A stretch of DNA of 64,000 bases from Synaphobranchus kaupii (taxonomy: Eukaryota; Chordata; Actinopteri; Anguilliformes; Synaphobranchidae), in contig CM056383.1 in assembly GCA_029718625.1 (NCBI GenBank), positions 71,257,761 through 71,321,760 on the forward strand, given 5' to 3'. Below are positions 1 to 12,605 of this stretch, piece by piece (within the stretch, counting starts at the first letter, position 1; each line of letters opens with the position of its first letter). Under the pieces are notes generated by a model. It saw only the letters and a program-made list of their open reading frames with translations, was not told the origin of the DNA and ran no database searches. Made by a program: the position numbers and the translations under genes.

Positions 1-105
1 AGACTACAGACAATGTGAAACTCTGCCTGTCTCGGTTTCAGTCTCTGCTTCGTTTTTTAGGTGTCAGACCATAAAAAAAAGCTTCAGATCAGTATCTTTC
101 CCGAA

Positions 106-236
106 TCCATCCATCCCTCAATTTTCTACACCGCTTACTCCTAGTCAGGGTCACAGGGTGGACTGGAACCTATCCGAGCATGCATTGGGTGAAAGGCAGG
201 AATTCGCTCTGTACAGGTCACCAATCAATCGCAGTA
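106..236 (+). mobile_element. teleost interspersed repeat (LINE-type fragment)
   Basis: The stretch starting TCCATCCATCCCTCAATTTT, with ACCGCTTACTC, GTCACAGGGTGGACTGGA, ATGCATTGGGTGAAAGGCAGG and ACAGGTCACCAATCAATCGCAG, matches a very common fish repeat as I remember it. Family assignment is uncertain. It is a short, diverged piece without coding sequence. Confidence 0.5.
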
Positions 237-1972
237 TCTTTCCTGAGTGACAGTCTAAAATTATGGTGTGGAAGAGCACTTTCTAAGTGCAATGACTCAA
301 CACCAATTTCATCCCACCCAGTACTGAATGAGGGGAGTTTATTCAGCCTTCACACTCCTGCCTTCACTGTACAAGTCACTGCCTATTATCTGGTGTAACA
401 GATTTAACAATTTTATCCGAACAGGCAATGGAATTACACAGTTCCCAATACAGAAAGTTAACTAATGGAGCTAAGAGGCTTAAAGATAAAATCACATGTC
501 AAATGTACCTCACACATTGTAGATCCGGGATTCCAGTACTGTGGTAATAGACAAATTGTGGTCACCAGGACCCTTGGTTGGGGATTTTTGACAGTTATGA
601 GAACTGAAGTGCATTAAAAACAACAGCTTCTGTTTATCCCTTAATGTAAGAATTAGGCCTATATTTTACGTGTGTGGTTTAGAAATGTGGGACAAGTTGC
701 TCATTTGGCCACAGGAGGTGTATTTGGTCACAGCATTCTAACTGGAACTATAGAAAGATGACCTTTCTAGATTTTGTGACCGTTCTACACATCTAGATGA
801 CCTTTCTGAAACTTTCTAGCCTTCTAGGGTTGGGCTCCCTGACGGGAGATTTTTGTTATCACAAGTACACTTCTTATTCCTTACGGATAGCATCTGGTGG
901 GTCCGGGGTCATGCAGCTAAAAGCCAGAGTTATTCGCAGCAACAGCGAGAGGTGCCGGATTTTAACCAATCACATCTCGGACATCTGCGACTGACGATTG
1001 CCATTTGCAATCCCAGCCAGGAACCAATGGCCACCCAGATTTTGACTTCACATTTTTCTTTTTCTGGCAAATTCTTAAGTTATCAAAAAAAAAAAAAAAA
1101 AAAACCCTCAAAACTATGCCCCCATCAATCATTCTTGTCAAGATTGTGGAGATATAAAGTATGTGTGAACCGGTTCTATAAGCTAACATGCTGGGAAGAG
1201 CTTTCACACAAGATACGTGCCTCGTGACAAGAATACCAGGCTACACAGGACTGCTTCCAGAGCAACGTATGGAGTTTCACAACATAACACAGTAAATCAA
1301 CACAAGGGATCTGAGTGCTTGCATGAGAGTGGGTCTTGTCCCGTTTTTTTCTTTTTAAACCACAAGTTACCGTAGTTCTGATTATCGTTCAACTTCTTAC
1401 TAGTACTGGCTAGTATGGAATATGTAGCACTACTCCAAACATACAAGCACAACTGAGGAAGCCTGTCAAATAAATAGGCAAGTAACAGACTTACCCATTT
1501 CCTATAATTACAATATGAATCAGCACAGAACTAGGGTTTTGCCAGTATTGACTACAAACAGATTTTGAGGGGGCTACCAGCAAAGCATTAGGTTTCCAGC
1601 TGGCCTGTCCTTCTTGACAACCTCTAACATCCTCTCCCCGACTCGTTAAGTCAACCACTGTTCCCCGCAAACTTGCTTAATTGAACACAGAAAGGTTTCA
1701 CGGAGACTGGCCTGGATGGCTAGTCTCACTCTCCCCCTCTCTAGCCGGCCTGGTTCTCCTCAGTTTGTGCCCCCCACCCCCCCCAAGTACTGGCTTTCTG
1801 CCTGTGTTTACAGTGCGAGCTGTGGCCATGCGTTTCCACAGCGATTGCCCAGCGTCCTACCCCCCACGGAGTAAATACCCTTGCCCCCCTCCATGCCTCC
1901 AACCGCAGGGCCCACCGCTCTCTGGAGGACTGGGGTAAACGTGTACATGCACACTCAACCTGCTCCAATATC
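237..1972. other. non-coding flank, nothing recognised
   Basis: Read on both strands, this stretch shows no exon-like similarity and only low-complexity features, such as the poly(A) at about 1085-1104. The open frames are short and have no domain or splice context. Confidence 0.5.
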
Positions 1973-1973
1973 A

Positions 1974-2100
1974 CCCCCCCCCCCCCCCCCCCCCCAAACC
2001 TGAAGCAGGAGTCAGGCTTTCGCAAACCCTGCCCCCTCAAAACCTGAAGCAGGAGTCAGGCTTTCGTAACCCTGCCCCCTCAAAGACCTGAAGCAGGAAC
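1974..2100. repeat. 22-base C tract followed by a two-copy tandem repeat
   Basis: A pure C run at 1974-1995 leads into a unit of about 43 bp that begins AAACCTGAAGCAGGAGTCAG and includes CTTTCG and CCTGCCCCCTCA. It is present twice, with a third partial start at about 2080. Confidence 0.85.
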
Positions 2101-3750
2101 ACAGAACATAGAGCACTTGTCACGTTCAACATTTGAATGGAATTTGTTTTCGGGTTTAAAACTGGGGGCTTTGCCTTGAACTGCATGGCGATAGCTGGAA
2201 GAGAGACATACGCTTAATGAAAATTCAGCTGCTTTGAATTCAAACTGTAACAAGAACACAAGAACGGACAAGAATGTTTGATGAGCCGAACATGCCACTC
2301 ACATGGCCCATCTAGGCTCCTTGTTTTAGACTGAAGGAATAGATGTAATATAAAAGCAAAAACCTGCACAAATGTTCCTTTTTTTTTTTTCCCCCCCCCG
2401 CCATACGGACATACTGTACATTTGCAGGTTCTCTACGGTCACGGGTAAGAGTGGCGTCATGGCAGAGTTATGACAGATCGGGCCCTTGATTTTAGCGACT
2501 GAATGGAGAAACCAGCTGCTGCGGTTTTAGTGCTCAATTATAGGCTGAATCAAATTGCTCAGCAATACGTGGAGTTCCTGGAGAGTGGGGGAGGGTTAGC
2601 GTAGACAGACAGTCAGTCATTCTGGTGCTTCAGTCAAAGACGCCTCAACTTAAACAACACGCACATATGGAAAATGAAAGTTGACTTTAGTGCGAGGTCT
2701 TGTACGTCTCCAAGGTTCCGCAAAAGTCAACACTGAAGCAGCGCAACCGGGAAAGATTCATTTGCCTTCATACTTAAAATATTGCATATCTTGCATACTG
2801 TTTATAGCATATCAAGGTAGCCACATTAAAATACCCCAATAGGGTTTTTTTTTTTTTTTGGATACCACATTAAAGCAGTGTGTCCCAGTGTTGGCACTAA
2901 AAGGCCATTTTAATTTCACTAGGCAGCTGAGCATGTTGCGGATGGTACTGCGCTGCTGCCAAGACCTACACCAGGGTGTGAAATTAACACCCGCCTCCAG
3001 TCAAATGATGGCAAACATTTTGATTGTGGCTGGCTTGCTAGTCCAGCAGCCACTTTGGCAGGTAACCAACCAGGTTGTGTTATATTATGAAAGGTAATGT
3101 GGCTGGTAAAATGTTGAAAATGGCTGGTGGTGATTTTTAGAATCCACAAGCCACTCTGGCCAGTGTGTGAAGAAGTTAATTTCATGCCGTGCCCGCACCA
3201 AAGCCAAACCACACACCGAACCTGGAGGACAAGCGTCTCAGACATCGGGTTCGAATAAATCCTTCCAATGCCACACGGCAGCTCAAGGCACACTTCTGTT
3301 AGAAGTTCCAGAGGACATCACGCAAAGGGAAAAATGCTCAACAAGCAGTTTAACTACAATGTCCAGCCTCAGTGAATAAATTTTGCTTTACCTAAGACTA
3401 ATATTTTGTATTTTCCAACTAGCAGAGATACTCTGTGTTATATTTTTCATATGACAAGAGTAGGCTATATAATAACAATAAACCCTTGCATGAGTCACGT
3501 TTCTTACAGGCACACTCATCATTTCTGGGATTTTAACAAAAATGTATTTTTATATATTTAATATATTTTTAACTGTCCTAAAGATGTACTCTGCTAGGTT
3601 TTTCCACTGCTATGTGAATTGTCTTCTGCCCAGCTGTGGCTCTTCACGTTCTTGAGTTGCGGAAAGTGGGCATCAGTTAGGTGGGTTGTTGTGTATGTAG
3701 AAAGAAGACCACAACCAAAGTGTAAACACAGTGTGTACAATCAACTCCCC
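2101..3750. other. non-coding flank, nothing recognised
   Basis: No exon, RNA gene or complete mobile element was recognised. T and C homopolymers occur at about 2379-2399. Confidence 0.45.
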
Positions 3751-3886
3751 GCTTCAGGTGCGCTTCAGGTGCGCTTCAGGTGCGCTTCAGGTGCGCTTCA
3801 GGTGCGCTTCAGGTGCGCTTCAGGTGCGCTTCAGGTGCGCTTCAGGTGCGCTTCAGGTGCGCTTCAGGTGCGCTTCAGGTGCGCTC
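3751..3886. repeat. 11-bp minisatellite, about 12 copies
   Basis: The unit GCTTCAGGTGC repeats with almost no variation from 3751 to about 3884. Such homogeneity indicates recent expansion by slippage or unequal exchange. Because 11 is not a multiple of 3, it reads through all frames, which explains an open frame crossing it. Confidence 0.95.
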
Positions 3887-6800
3887 TGAGTTCAGCTCAG
3901 GGACATGAGACAGAGAGCACGGTGTTCACAAACAGCTCTTCTTTTTTTTTCTTCTTTTTTTTAAAGGTGCTCGTTTCCCATCTTGTTCAAACCTGCTTAT
4001 CAGCCGAAGTACATTTTTCCCCCCAGCAGTGCCACTCTGAATAAAGTGGCACCTTTATTTTTTGGAGGCTAAAAGCAGTGTTTTCACAAAACCTGCAGCG
4101 GACACTGGCTCAGTTAACTGAAAAGGCCCCTGGGGTGCTAAGCGAAACCGCCGAAACAAACCGGAGAGTTCATCCTTTTACTGCCACAGACAATATCTGT
4201 GAAAGATGATCCTTCATCTTTTATCAATGGAGAATAGGGGAAAAAGCAGGGCAGACTAATACAAACCTTCTAGTGTACAATGCAACCACGACTTACCAGC
4301 TTTGAGACTGTTTAAAAAAAGGAGTGAAATTGGGAAACCTGTCACAAAATTTACAGAGTGAACCAACTGATACCTGGCCGGCCCTGTAAAACTGGGAGGA
4401 GGTGTATAGTGAGGAGGAGGTGTATAGTGAGGAGGTGTTGGCCCTGACACACTCCAATGTGGTAATACTTGGCAAATGCCTTGTCATTGGCATTCTATAT
4501 TTTGGGGCTTGTGTTGGCTACACCACACACTCCAGACATGAGCCCTAGAAACCAACCGACGGCAATTACAGATGAGGAAGCGCATCCATCTTGGCTCCGA
4601 GGGTCCCACGCTGGCCCGTAAGCACACGGAATTTCAGGGCCACAAGGACATCTGAAGCGGGAGGCTTATGCCGTCCATACAGACCCTTAAGCCCCGTGTG
4701 GAAGCTGAGGGCCGCTGGACCATAGTCCTGTTGTCTAACAAAGGGGCGTGGCCCTGCAGCACGCCAATAAAGGCGCTGAACATTCCCAGAAAAGCCAAAA
4801 CCAAACTTAATCACGCCAGTCAACTGTTTCCCCTGCTCCGCAGTCCAATCGCCATTATCTTTACAGCTCCTCAAAGCCCTTATATCTGCTGCTACTGCCC
4901 CAGGATTTCAATAAGTCAAGGTACAGTCCAGGTACATGCGTAGAGACCCAGAAAGACAATAGCACTCTTGCCATGACAAGGCACTGCACAGACCTGGACG
5001 ACATCCCCCCCCATTCCTTGACCAACACAGGACAAGCCACAGCTTTCATGGACAGCAAATAAACAAACGGATGAAACCCAGACTTTACACTAAACCCAAA
5101 AAGCATTTGGTCGCTTGAATTAATTTATCCTGGGAAGGGATATTGCCATTGCGTACCAACTTTGATCATTTTTGCTGTATTGGGATGGTCTCCATTTAAG
5201 ACTGTTTTTTTTTGTTTTTTTCTTCCCCCCAGTCAGAATCTCTTCCACAATCTGAGTGCATCCTTTTCTGTTTGTTTGACTGGCCCGGCTAACTTCCCCA
5301 TCTGGTTCTCCTAATACGATTTGGTTCAGCTTGACATACTTGAGACCACAGAAGCCACACAAAGATGAGAAAATGCTAGTTAATTGGACTTGTTCTGCCC
5401 GAAGGAGTTGGCTGTTAAACTTTTCCACAGGAAAGGACCGGACCGAAGTATTCCTCCAACAAAATTGTGCACTAAATGTAACAAGGCAAGCAACATGGAG
5501 CTTTCCAAAAAGTTAAATTAAGAGCCTTTTACTTTCATATCCTTTCTGAAGCTTTAAAGCCGAAAAGTTCAGTCATTTATTTCTCTTATTTGACAGACCA
5601 CAAAAATCTCAGCCCATCGGTTACACAGACTACATGACAGCATCTCTATGAAAATGACAGAGGCAGAGGTTGTAAGACACGCATTGAAAACATTATGCTA
5701 CAATTCTTCTCTAGGCAATATAGAAAAATTGGAAGATAAATATGCCTTTTGTTTACTGCACAAACTTCCTGTGAATTTATTATGCTCATGGTTTTAAGCC
5801 CATGGATGTTATGGTGGTACTTGCATGCATTAGGCATATCATCATGTGTGCAAGCTATTTCTGACAAACAAAGAAACCAATGTTCCACACGGTGAGACAT
5901 TCTTGTATTTAATCAGCATGATTCCATATAAACACGGCAGAATACACATTTTGTAGATTATTAATCACATCAAGTGGAGTGTTCAATGACCTAGCAGAAT
6001 TACTGTAGATCAACTGGCACTCCACAAAACACACTAAAATAAGTATCTTTCCTCCCCAATAATCCAAATGCTATTCAATGTTGCCAATTAATTTTCAGAC
6101 TATTAAGCAACAGGAGACAGTTCATTTTTAACCCATTTGATCTGTCCTGAAAAGATGCCAAATTGTGAATTTACAGCACTAGTAAATGGCTTTATTGTGA
6201 TCTCTACACAGCATTCAGAGATAGCAGCAAGACCTGCCAGGACAAACCGTTCTGTCTGTGATAGCAGCTTGTAGCTGGCTTTCAAAGGTAAACAGCTTTT
6301 TAATGCGTGTACATGTTAGCAGCCTTGGCTGGCTCCACGTGTGGACTTTCCCTCAGTGTTCCACGCACGGACGCGGAATTGGACGACTGCAGCTAGCCAG
6401 CCAATCACAGAACAGATAAAAAGCACACGGCGCAGAGGGAATCGTTTAGTCACCTCTGAACAAGCGCATTGATTCCATAAACAAGGGATTCATTCCACGT
6501 CTCAAACTGAGATTTTAAACACAAACAGTCGAAAAAAAAGCAGCTGTCAAACACCATCACACCTCAAAGCCTTCTGGGAAACGCTGGCAATGTTTACCTG
6601 ACCTCATTTGCGGGGTAGGTCCAATGAGGTTTGCCAGATTTCACCAAAAAAATAAAAAAAATAAATCATATGTGCACCCAAAGTGCACTCAAATAGCCAC
6701 CACGACTCGTTAAAAATGAAAACCTAACCCTTTCATTCTCCAATCTCCACAGTTTTCTGTTCTTCAAATTTTTAGGTTGAACCAGAGAGCAGCTGAAGCC

Positions 6801-8990
6801 CTGCAGGGCGTGTAAAAAAAAGATGCACTTTTGACATGCAGACCACCGGGTGAATTAAGCTTTTGAAACTTGTCAGGAACGGTGTGTGGCAGTAGCGACT
6901 AAGGCTGACAGAGAAATACAATGGGCGCCTAAAACAAATAAACCAGCTGTTGAAGAGGCGGAAAAACCCCAAGCTCATAAACACATGGTGATACTGAAAT
7001 GTAACATTTCCTGCCTTTGCCACTAGTGCAATGAATGACCAAAAGAAAAACAGGCCACCATTACCAATTTAGACATTTCCATAGAAAAGCAGCCAAAAGG
7101 ATCCCTGGTGTTTGTAGCTAAATTTAAATCTGTCCAGAGAGGGACCAGGCAGAGGAGTTGCTAATATGGGAGATATTAACCGCATTAACCTGGATGTTAA
7201 CCGCATACAACAAAGACTACAACTTTGCCTTCACCTCAGACAATCGAATGCAATGCTCAGATCATATGCATTTACATTATGAAAACAGTTCAACTAAGAA
7301 CAAAAAAATGAATAAGTTAGATGGAAATGGGAACCATATTGCGATTTCCCCTTTCATCCCTCCACATCGTGTGACTCAATGTGTGAGCAAGCAAGAACGA
7401 TTTTCCTTTTAGCTCAAACCCACATGGACACTTCGGAGCCAGCGCCTGGGGGACTCCGGGTCTGAAAGCTCCCCTTTGTGCGTGTGTGTATACTTGTGCG
7501 TATGTTCGTGGAAAACCCTAAAGATTAATTGTCACACAGAACCTTTGCTGAGGGACGGCTATGGAAGTACTTTTAAAGATCGCTCTGTGCTTCTGGAATC
7601 AATTAGCAACCCGTGGACGCAGCATTCCCGACAACCCAAAGTGACCCGTGATCGTTGGATATTCGGGCCATGTTCTTACAAACTAAATATCTGCATCTAT
7701 GGCTTTCATTATCTTTTTTTTTCTTCAGAAAGTTTCAGAAGAAAATAAAAAATGAAACCAAAATGAGCGAAATGTTCCGCAAATCTTCACAAGATGTAGG
7801 CGAGAGGGCCTCTTCAGTTATGAAGTAAAAGGCACTTCTCACTGCACATTGCCGTATGCGGTTTTGAAATTCAATCGTCTGCAGATTTGTTACCTCAACG
7901 CAGCCTATCCGATTTACAGCTTAGTTTGGTACATCATAATATTTCCTTAAATGCTTAATTTTGCATTTAGTAGCGGTCTCGAAGTTGACTCGACGTAGTT
8001 TCCATACATTCAGTCCGTGCTGTCAAATGTTTGCAATAGGCTAAGAAATCGACTTGAGGCACCATGCATTAACAATGCTAAATTTGCCCTAGTTTCCCCC
8101 AGAGATGAGCAGCAACAAAGGTAGACAGACCCCCCCCCCCCCCCCCCCCCCCCCCGAACCACTCCCCCTAAAAAGATTTTGGCCTCAACCCCCCTGAGTG
8201 TGCAGAACAAGGACCCATGAAAGGAATCGGAGAAACAGCAGAAAAGAAAGACAAGCCAACGTGTTTTGGTGAACATTGACAATAACTTTCCATTTGTGAA
8301 CAACTGTCGTGCCATTTACCGACTTCCACTGGCTACATTAATTTGGCCTAAATGTAATATTTATATCAGTTACTACGCCCCAATTACATATGCGGATTAT
8401 GAGACCATGTGCATTGAACAATATAGCCTAAATAAATGAAACTGCTCGCAAACGCCAGCCGTCAAAATTGATATTCTAGCCAAACGCTCTGAAGGTGACG
8501 TCGGACTCATAAGATTCATAAAGTTTTTTAACGCTTTGTTTCATACCTAAAACGTCAAAACAAAGTGTGCAGACTCAACTGAAATATTAGTAAGTAGCCT
8601 ACATATCGCAATAACTCAGCCTACATGTGTTCTGTGTTCCATCTAAACTAAACCCCAACTCATCATCGCAGCTGGGTAGGCTAATTGAGTTTAGGTAAAG
8701 CCTAGGCTACTATCGAGTTTAAGTTCGACTGTAGAGAGGCACAAGAAAAGAGACGGATTAAGTCAGAGACCGCGTCTGTTGTTCTTTGTCAAAGCAAATT
8801 ATATATTTTTAAAAAATTCTACCAAATGCCGAGCAATCGCTTTATCAATGTCTAAACCGCGACTGCAATCAACGTTAACGCGTGAATCATTGTAAATCCA
8901 GTGTCTGTTGTCTAAAACTGCTGGCGGTTGTCAGAAGTTCCGACAAAGTTTGCACTTGCCTCTTTATGTGAGTTTTATTCCTTTTTCAAT
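3887..8990. other. non-coding flank, nothing recognised apart from simple tracts
   Basis: No coding exon was recognised. Items seen are a 20-bp duplication around 4396-4440 (GAGGAGGTGTATAGT repeated) and a 26-base C run at 8130-8155. The stretch may be an intron of a gene whose exons lie outside the window, but nothing here proves it. Confidence 0.45.
8130..8155. repeat. 26-base C homopolymer
   Basis: An uninterrupted C run follows GTAGACAGA. It is one of several long C/G tracts in the window and can form G-quadruplex structure on the complementary strand. Confidence 0.95.
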
Positions 8991-8999
8991 CCAATCCCT

Positions 9000-9360
9000 T
9001 GATAGAAAACGTGCAATTCCGTGTCAAACTTCAGAATGAAAACGGGCGTCCTCCTTGATCCCTTTACCCCCGCTGTTTGTGTGATCCGGGAGAATACGCG
9101 TGGGCTCGTCTCTCATCCAGCTCTACGGAGTTTCAATGGAGCTGCGCGAGCGGATCGAGACTACGGCGTCCACAGGCATAAGGAGTGGCAGTAGGCTACT
9201 CCGCGTTTCAGAAAGCTGGACTCCCCTCAATGTTAATCACCTTCCACACAAGCACGCCCATATAACTCCTTTTTCCGAGTTTTATCAAACTCTAGCCTCG
9301 TTAATGATTTCACACAAGTCTCGACAATACAACAGCGCCCTCGTGTGTCGCTATTGAGAA
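9000..9360 (-). promoter_or_regulatory. CpG-rich patch, possible promoter (strand uncertain)
   Basis: CpG density rises sharply against the AT-rich flanks, with ACGCGTGGGC, GCTGCGCGAGCGGATCGAG and ACTACGGCGTC. A GAGTTATATGGGCG sequence (minus strand, about 9255-9270) could serve as a TATA-like element for leftward transcription. No convincing coding exon is present, so this would be a promoter or non-coding first exon if functional. It lies 8.5 kb upstream of ramp1 exon 1. Confidence 0.25.
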
Positions 9361-9717
9361 AATGTTCCACTAGATGTGGTGTGTAGGCCTACGGGCCTAA
9401 GTGGGACTCTCGTAACCATTTATGAATACACAGTAGTCTAGTATGTAAATATTTATTTATTTAGTAATAATATTTCGTATTTATTTATTTACATCGCGAG
9501 TACAGTCATTTGTAAACTTAAAAATAAGGATGTCTTTGAAGACAATGCAACAAACATAGGCTCTGATGTGAAAAGTTTAGATTTTTGACGATTGATTTTT
9601 AAAGAATGCATTGCAAACCTTCCGACAATACCAAAACAACAACTACGACAAAAACATTTCAGTCATATCAATTCCCACACCCCTCCTAATTTAGGTTTAG
9701 ATAGTAAATAGTAGTCT

Positions 9718-9745
9718 TCATCATCATCATCATCATCATCATCAT
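9718..9745. repeat. (TCA)n microsatellite
   Basis: About nine pure TCA copies. Confidence 0.95.
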
Positions 9746-9821
9746 TCTTCCAGTTTTTTGTTTTTTTTACAGAGAACCTGGGGCCCAGAACGGACAAACA
9801 ATATAAGAACATGATGGAACC

Positions 9822-9906
9822 CCCAATAGTAGGCAAGTGCAGTAATGGCATACTCAATATGATGGCATACTCAAATGTAGGCAAGTGCGTTGATTCGGAC
9901 AGACCC
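9822..9906. mobile_element. fragment of a hAT-like MITE
   Basis: GGCATACTCAAATGTAGGCA, then AGTGCGTTGATTCGGACAGACCC, corresponds to the right end of the element at 46345-46608 (GGCATACTCAATAGTAGGCA, then a terminus ending CACGGCC). Only one end is recognisable. Confidence 0.5.
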
Positions 9907-10706
9907 TGTGGGAAACAGAAAGTTCCTCCTCCGCTGCAGCAGGGGAGCCCTCCTGAGTGCTTGGCCCATTTATACCAGGTAACTGTGGCTCTGTGTATGC
10001 TCTGCCACTGGAGGTCGACTGAACTTTTACGTGAAGTAGATTACTATAGTAACCTCCATTTCTTCACTTTAGAAATGAGAGATTAGTTTTATTTGCCTTG
10101 TGCAACAAGTTCAAGGACTTGTACATTTGGAATTCTTGCCCCTACTCTTCTCGCCAACATCCAATGCCAAAACAAATATGCCAAAAATAAGTATAAAGAC
10201 TACAATATAAGTATAAAAGTCACAATAAAATTTAAGTAGCTTACAATATTTGTATAAAAATCACAATAAAATAATAATAATGCCATAGAGTGGCATTGAG
10301 TGGCTTGTGCAGTGAAATTTGCAGTAAAGACGCAATGGCTTGGAATGGTAGTCTATGAGTCCATAATTGCTGCAGTCCGGTTAGGTGGTTGTGGGGGATG
10401 TGGCGGCATCCGATTTGGCATGCGGAAAACTCATCCCGCCACACCAATGTACCATCAACACGTGCGTGTGTGTGTCAGATCTTTGTGCTCAGTTTCTAAA
10501 AAGATACCTTATCTCTCGTTATTTTTTTCTTTCATTCTCCCAAACTGTGGTCTTCCCCCGCGGATCCACATCTGTGCTTCAACTTCCTCCAAATCTCTCC
10601 AGTCATTTTGATCAGTTGATCAGTTATGTGTTAGCTCGCCTCTCCAAAGTAGCCCTCTAACCCGGCAGGAGCCAGCGAATGCGCATTCAGCATGAGGGTG
10701 CTGAAC
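9907..10706. other. non-coding flank, nothing recognised
   Basis: Short AT-rich repeats containing ATAAGTATAAA-type motifs occur at about 10185-10275. No exon was recognised. Confidence 0.4.
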
Positions 10707-10955
10707 AGGGGTATCTAGGGGTAATCTACAGAGTATCTAATTTCACGTGTATACATTTATTCCTGCTCATCGAGTAACACCATCATGTAACGTTAGGCTG
10801 CGGCTTGCAGGTGCTCACGATCTTTAACTGAACAGCGTTTCACCATTCAGAATATTCAGGCTCGGGCTTTTAATCATCCATGAAACTCTTGTGATATAGC
10901 TGGGATGGAACAAAAACCAAGAACGGCACTTCAGGATCAGGGTTGCCTACCCCTG
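10707..10955. mobile_element. possible hAT-like MITE (CAGGGGTA termini)
   Basis: The left end CAGGGGTATCTAGG and the right end, whose reverse complement begins CAGGGGTAGGCAACCCTGAT, share CAGGGGTA. The right end matches a well-known fish and tetrapod MITE terminus. Flanks GTGCTGAA and TGCTAACC are only partly alike, so the target duplication is not clear. Confidence 0.35.
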
Positions 10956-11129
10956 TGCTAACCTCTATTCCACACTGCTGACAGTGAGCGTTAATTAACC
11001 CCCAAAATAAGTGCTCTTCCAATCAATCATGGGCAGCTTTATACTGAAACACTTTACCTTTCACAATCAAACACACACACACATCCCTCAAGCAGTCATA
11101 AGTGGCATGAGAAAGCTCTAGACACGTTT

Positions 11130-11562
11130 TCTTCACCATCCTCATCCTGTCATTGGCTGATACCCTTCACCCTCAGCCTGTCATTGGCTGATACCCTTCA
11201 CCCTCAGCCTGTCATTGGCTGATACCCTTCACAATCCCCATCCTCTCATTGGCTGTTTCCCTTCACCCTCATCCTGTGATTGGCTGTTACCCTTCACCCT
11301 CAGCCTGTCATTGGCTGATACCCTTCACAATCCCCATCCTCTCATTGGATGTTACCGTTCACCATCCTCATCCTCTCATTGGCTGTTTCCCTTCACCCTC
11401 ATCCTGTCATTGGCTGATACCCTTCACCCTCAGCCTGTCATTGGCTGATACCCTTCACAATCCCCATCCTCTCATTGGATGTTACCCTTCACCATCCTCA
11501 TCCTCTCATTGGCTGTTTCCCTTCACCCTCATCCTGTGATTGGCTGTTACCCTTCACCGTCT
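11130..11562. repeat. 31-bp minisatellite rich in ATTGG motifs, about 14 copies
   Basis: The unit runs CCCTTCACCCTCAGCCTGTC then ATTGGCTGATA, with two or three sequence variants alternating in blocks. Nearly every unit contains ATTGG, the reverse complement of the CCAAT box. The array ends about 25 bp before the acceptor of the dhdh-like exon. Open frames across it are a product of the repeat. Confidence 0.95.
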
Positions 11563-11587
11563 CTGCTTCTTGTCTTTCCTGTGAGCA

Positions 11588-11751
11588 GACGTGATATATG
11601 TGGGCACCATCCACCCTCTCCACTTGACTGTGGGCAAGCTCTTCATGAACGCCGGGAAGAATATTGTGTGTGGGAAGCCCAAGGCTGTGAGCAGCAGGGA
11701 TGTACAGAGGCTCACTGCCACAGCCAGGAAGAACGACATCTTTCCGCTGGA
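11588..11751 (+). pseudogene. orphan exon resembling dihydrodiol dehydrogenase (dhdh)
   Basis: The open segment encodes DVIYVGTIHPLHLTVGKLF then MNAGKNIVCGKPKAVSSRD and VQRLTATARKNDIFPLE. This matches the region of trans-1,2-dihydrobenzene-1,2-diol dehydrogenase, an NADP-dependent enzyme of the Gfo/Idh/MocA fold, that carries the D-V-V-Y-V-G strand and the C-E-K-P motif with the conserved lysine. It is bounded by a plausible acceptor (CCTGTGAGCAG) and a weak donor (GAG|GTACAG). The lysine remains, but the preceding Glu is Gly and the following Leu is Lys, suggesting relaxed constraint. I recognised no other dhdh exon in the window, so this is probably a duplicated fragment or a decaying copy. 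A real gene whose other exons I missed cannot be excluded. A 31-bp minisatellite lies immediately upstream. Confidence 0.6.
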
Positions 11752-12605
11752 GGTACAGCGATCTGCACGCCTACGCAAGCACACATGCTGCTATCAAATA
11801 CCTGGGATTTAATGGCTTTAAAAAGTCTCAATGGATATCTTTGTTCATGTTCAAAATCTTCTGCTCGCTTTCACTAGAAGTGCAAAAAGCCATATCATAC
11901 AAATCCTCTATGGAAAACTCCAAGCAGAGCATAAATTAACTAATTCTTTTGTGAATTTGTATATCTTATTGAATTATTGTATGTCAAGAATCCATTACCA
12001 TATCCTGTAGGAGAAAAAGCTCTATTCAGCTCTAAGACCTAATCAGCAATACACTCAAACATTGGGTTATTTCGCACAGTGTCACAATTAATTTGTTGGA
12101 ATGCTGTAGTCCTGCCATGCAAGGCTAATCCTCATTACTCCACACAGAGATAGTGCTGTAAATGTATCACATGCGATCCTAGTAATCAAATCACATTGGA
12201 TGACACTAAATCCAAATCCACAAGTGAATTACACTGTGATAACTGGAACAATAGTGTTATCTGAAACAAACCCAAGGAGAAGCGAGATGTCTGGGTAAGA
12301 ATCCGCTTGAGGGAAACACACCTCTTTGCTGTTATGGTGTTTATAGCTATATCCTTGTTATTTTGCCCAAGGAGCATCTGACAACTAAATAAATGTAAAT
12401 GTATGTAGTATAAATAAATACACAAGTCGTATGAATAATATAATTGAATGGATATCAGTTTTGTTCTACATAGTTAAAGAAGAGGGCTCAAGTGTGGCAG
12501 TAGGCCTTTCCAGGGTGGAGTGTATCAGTTAAAGACATGTTAAAGTGAAAGATATGACAAGATGGAGGGTCAGTCAGATGACCGCGCTGTGTAGAATAAC
12601 CGCGT
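11752..12605. other. non-coding, downstream of the dhdh-like exon
   Basis: No following dhdh exon was recognised here. The stretch is AT-rich and without clear repeats. Confidence 0.4.

Noticed and set aside
11215..11539. Open frames across the 31-bp minisatellite
   Set aside because: The unit simply lacks stop codons; the frames end where the array ends, apart from the separate dhdh-like exon.
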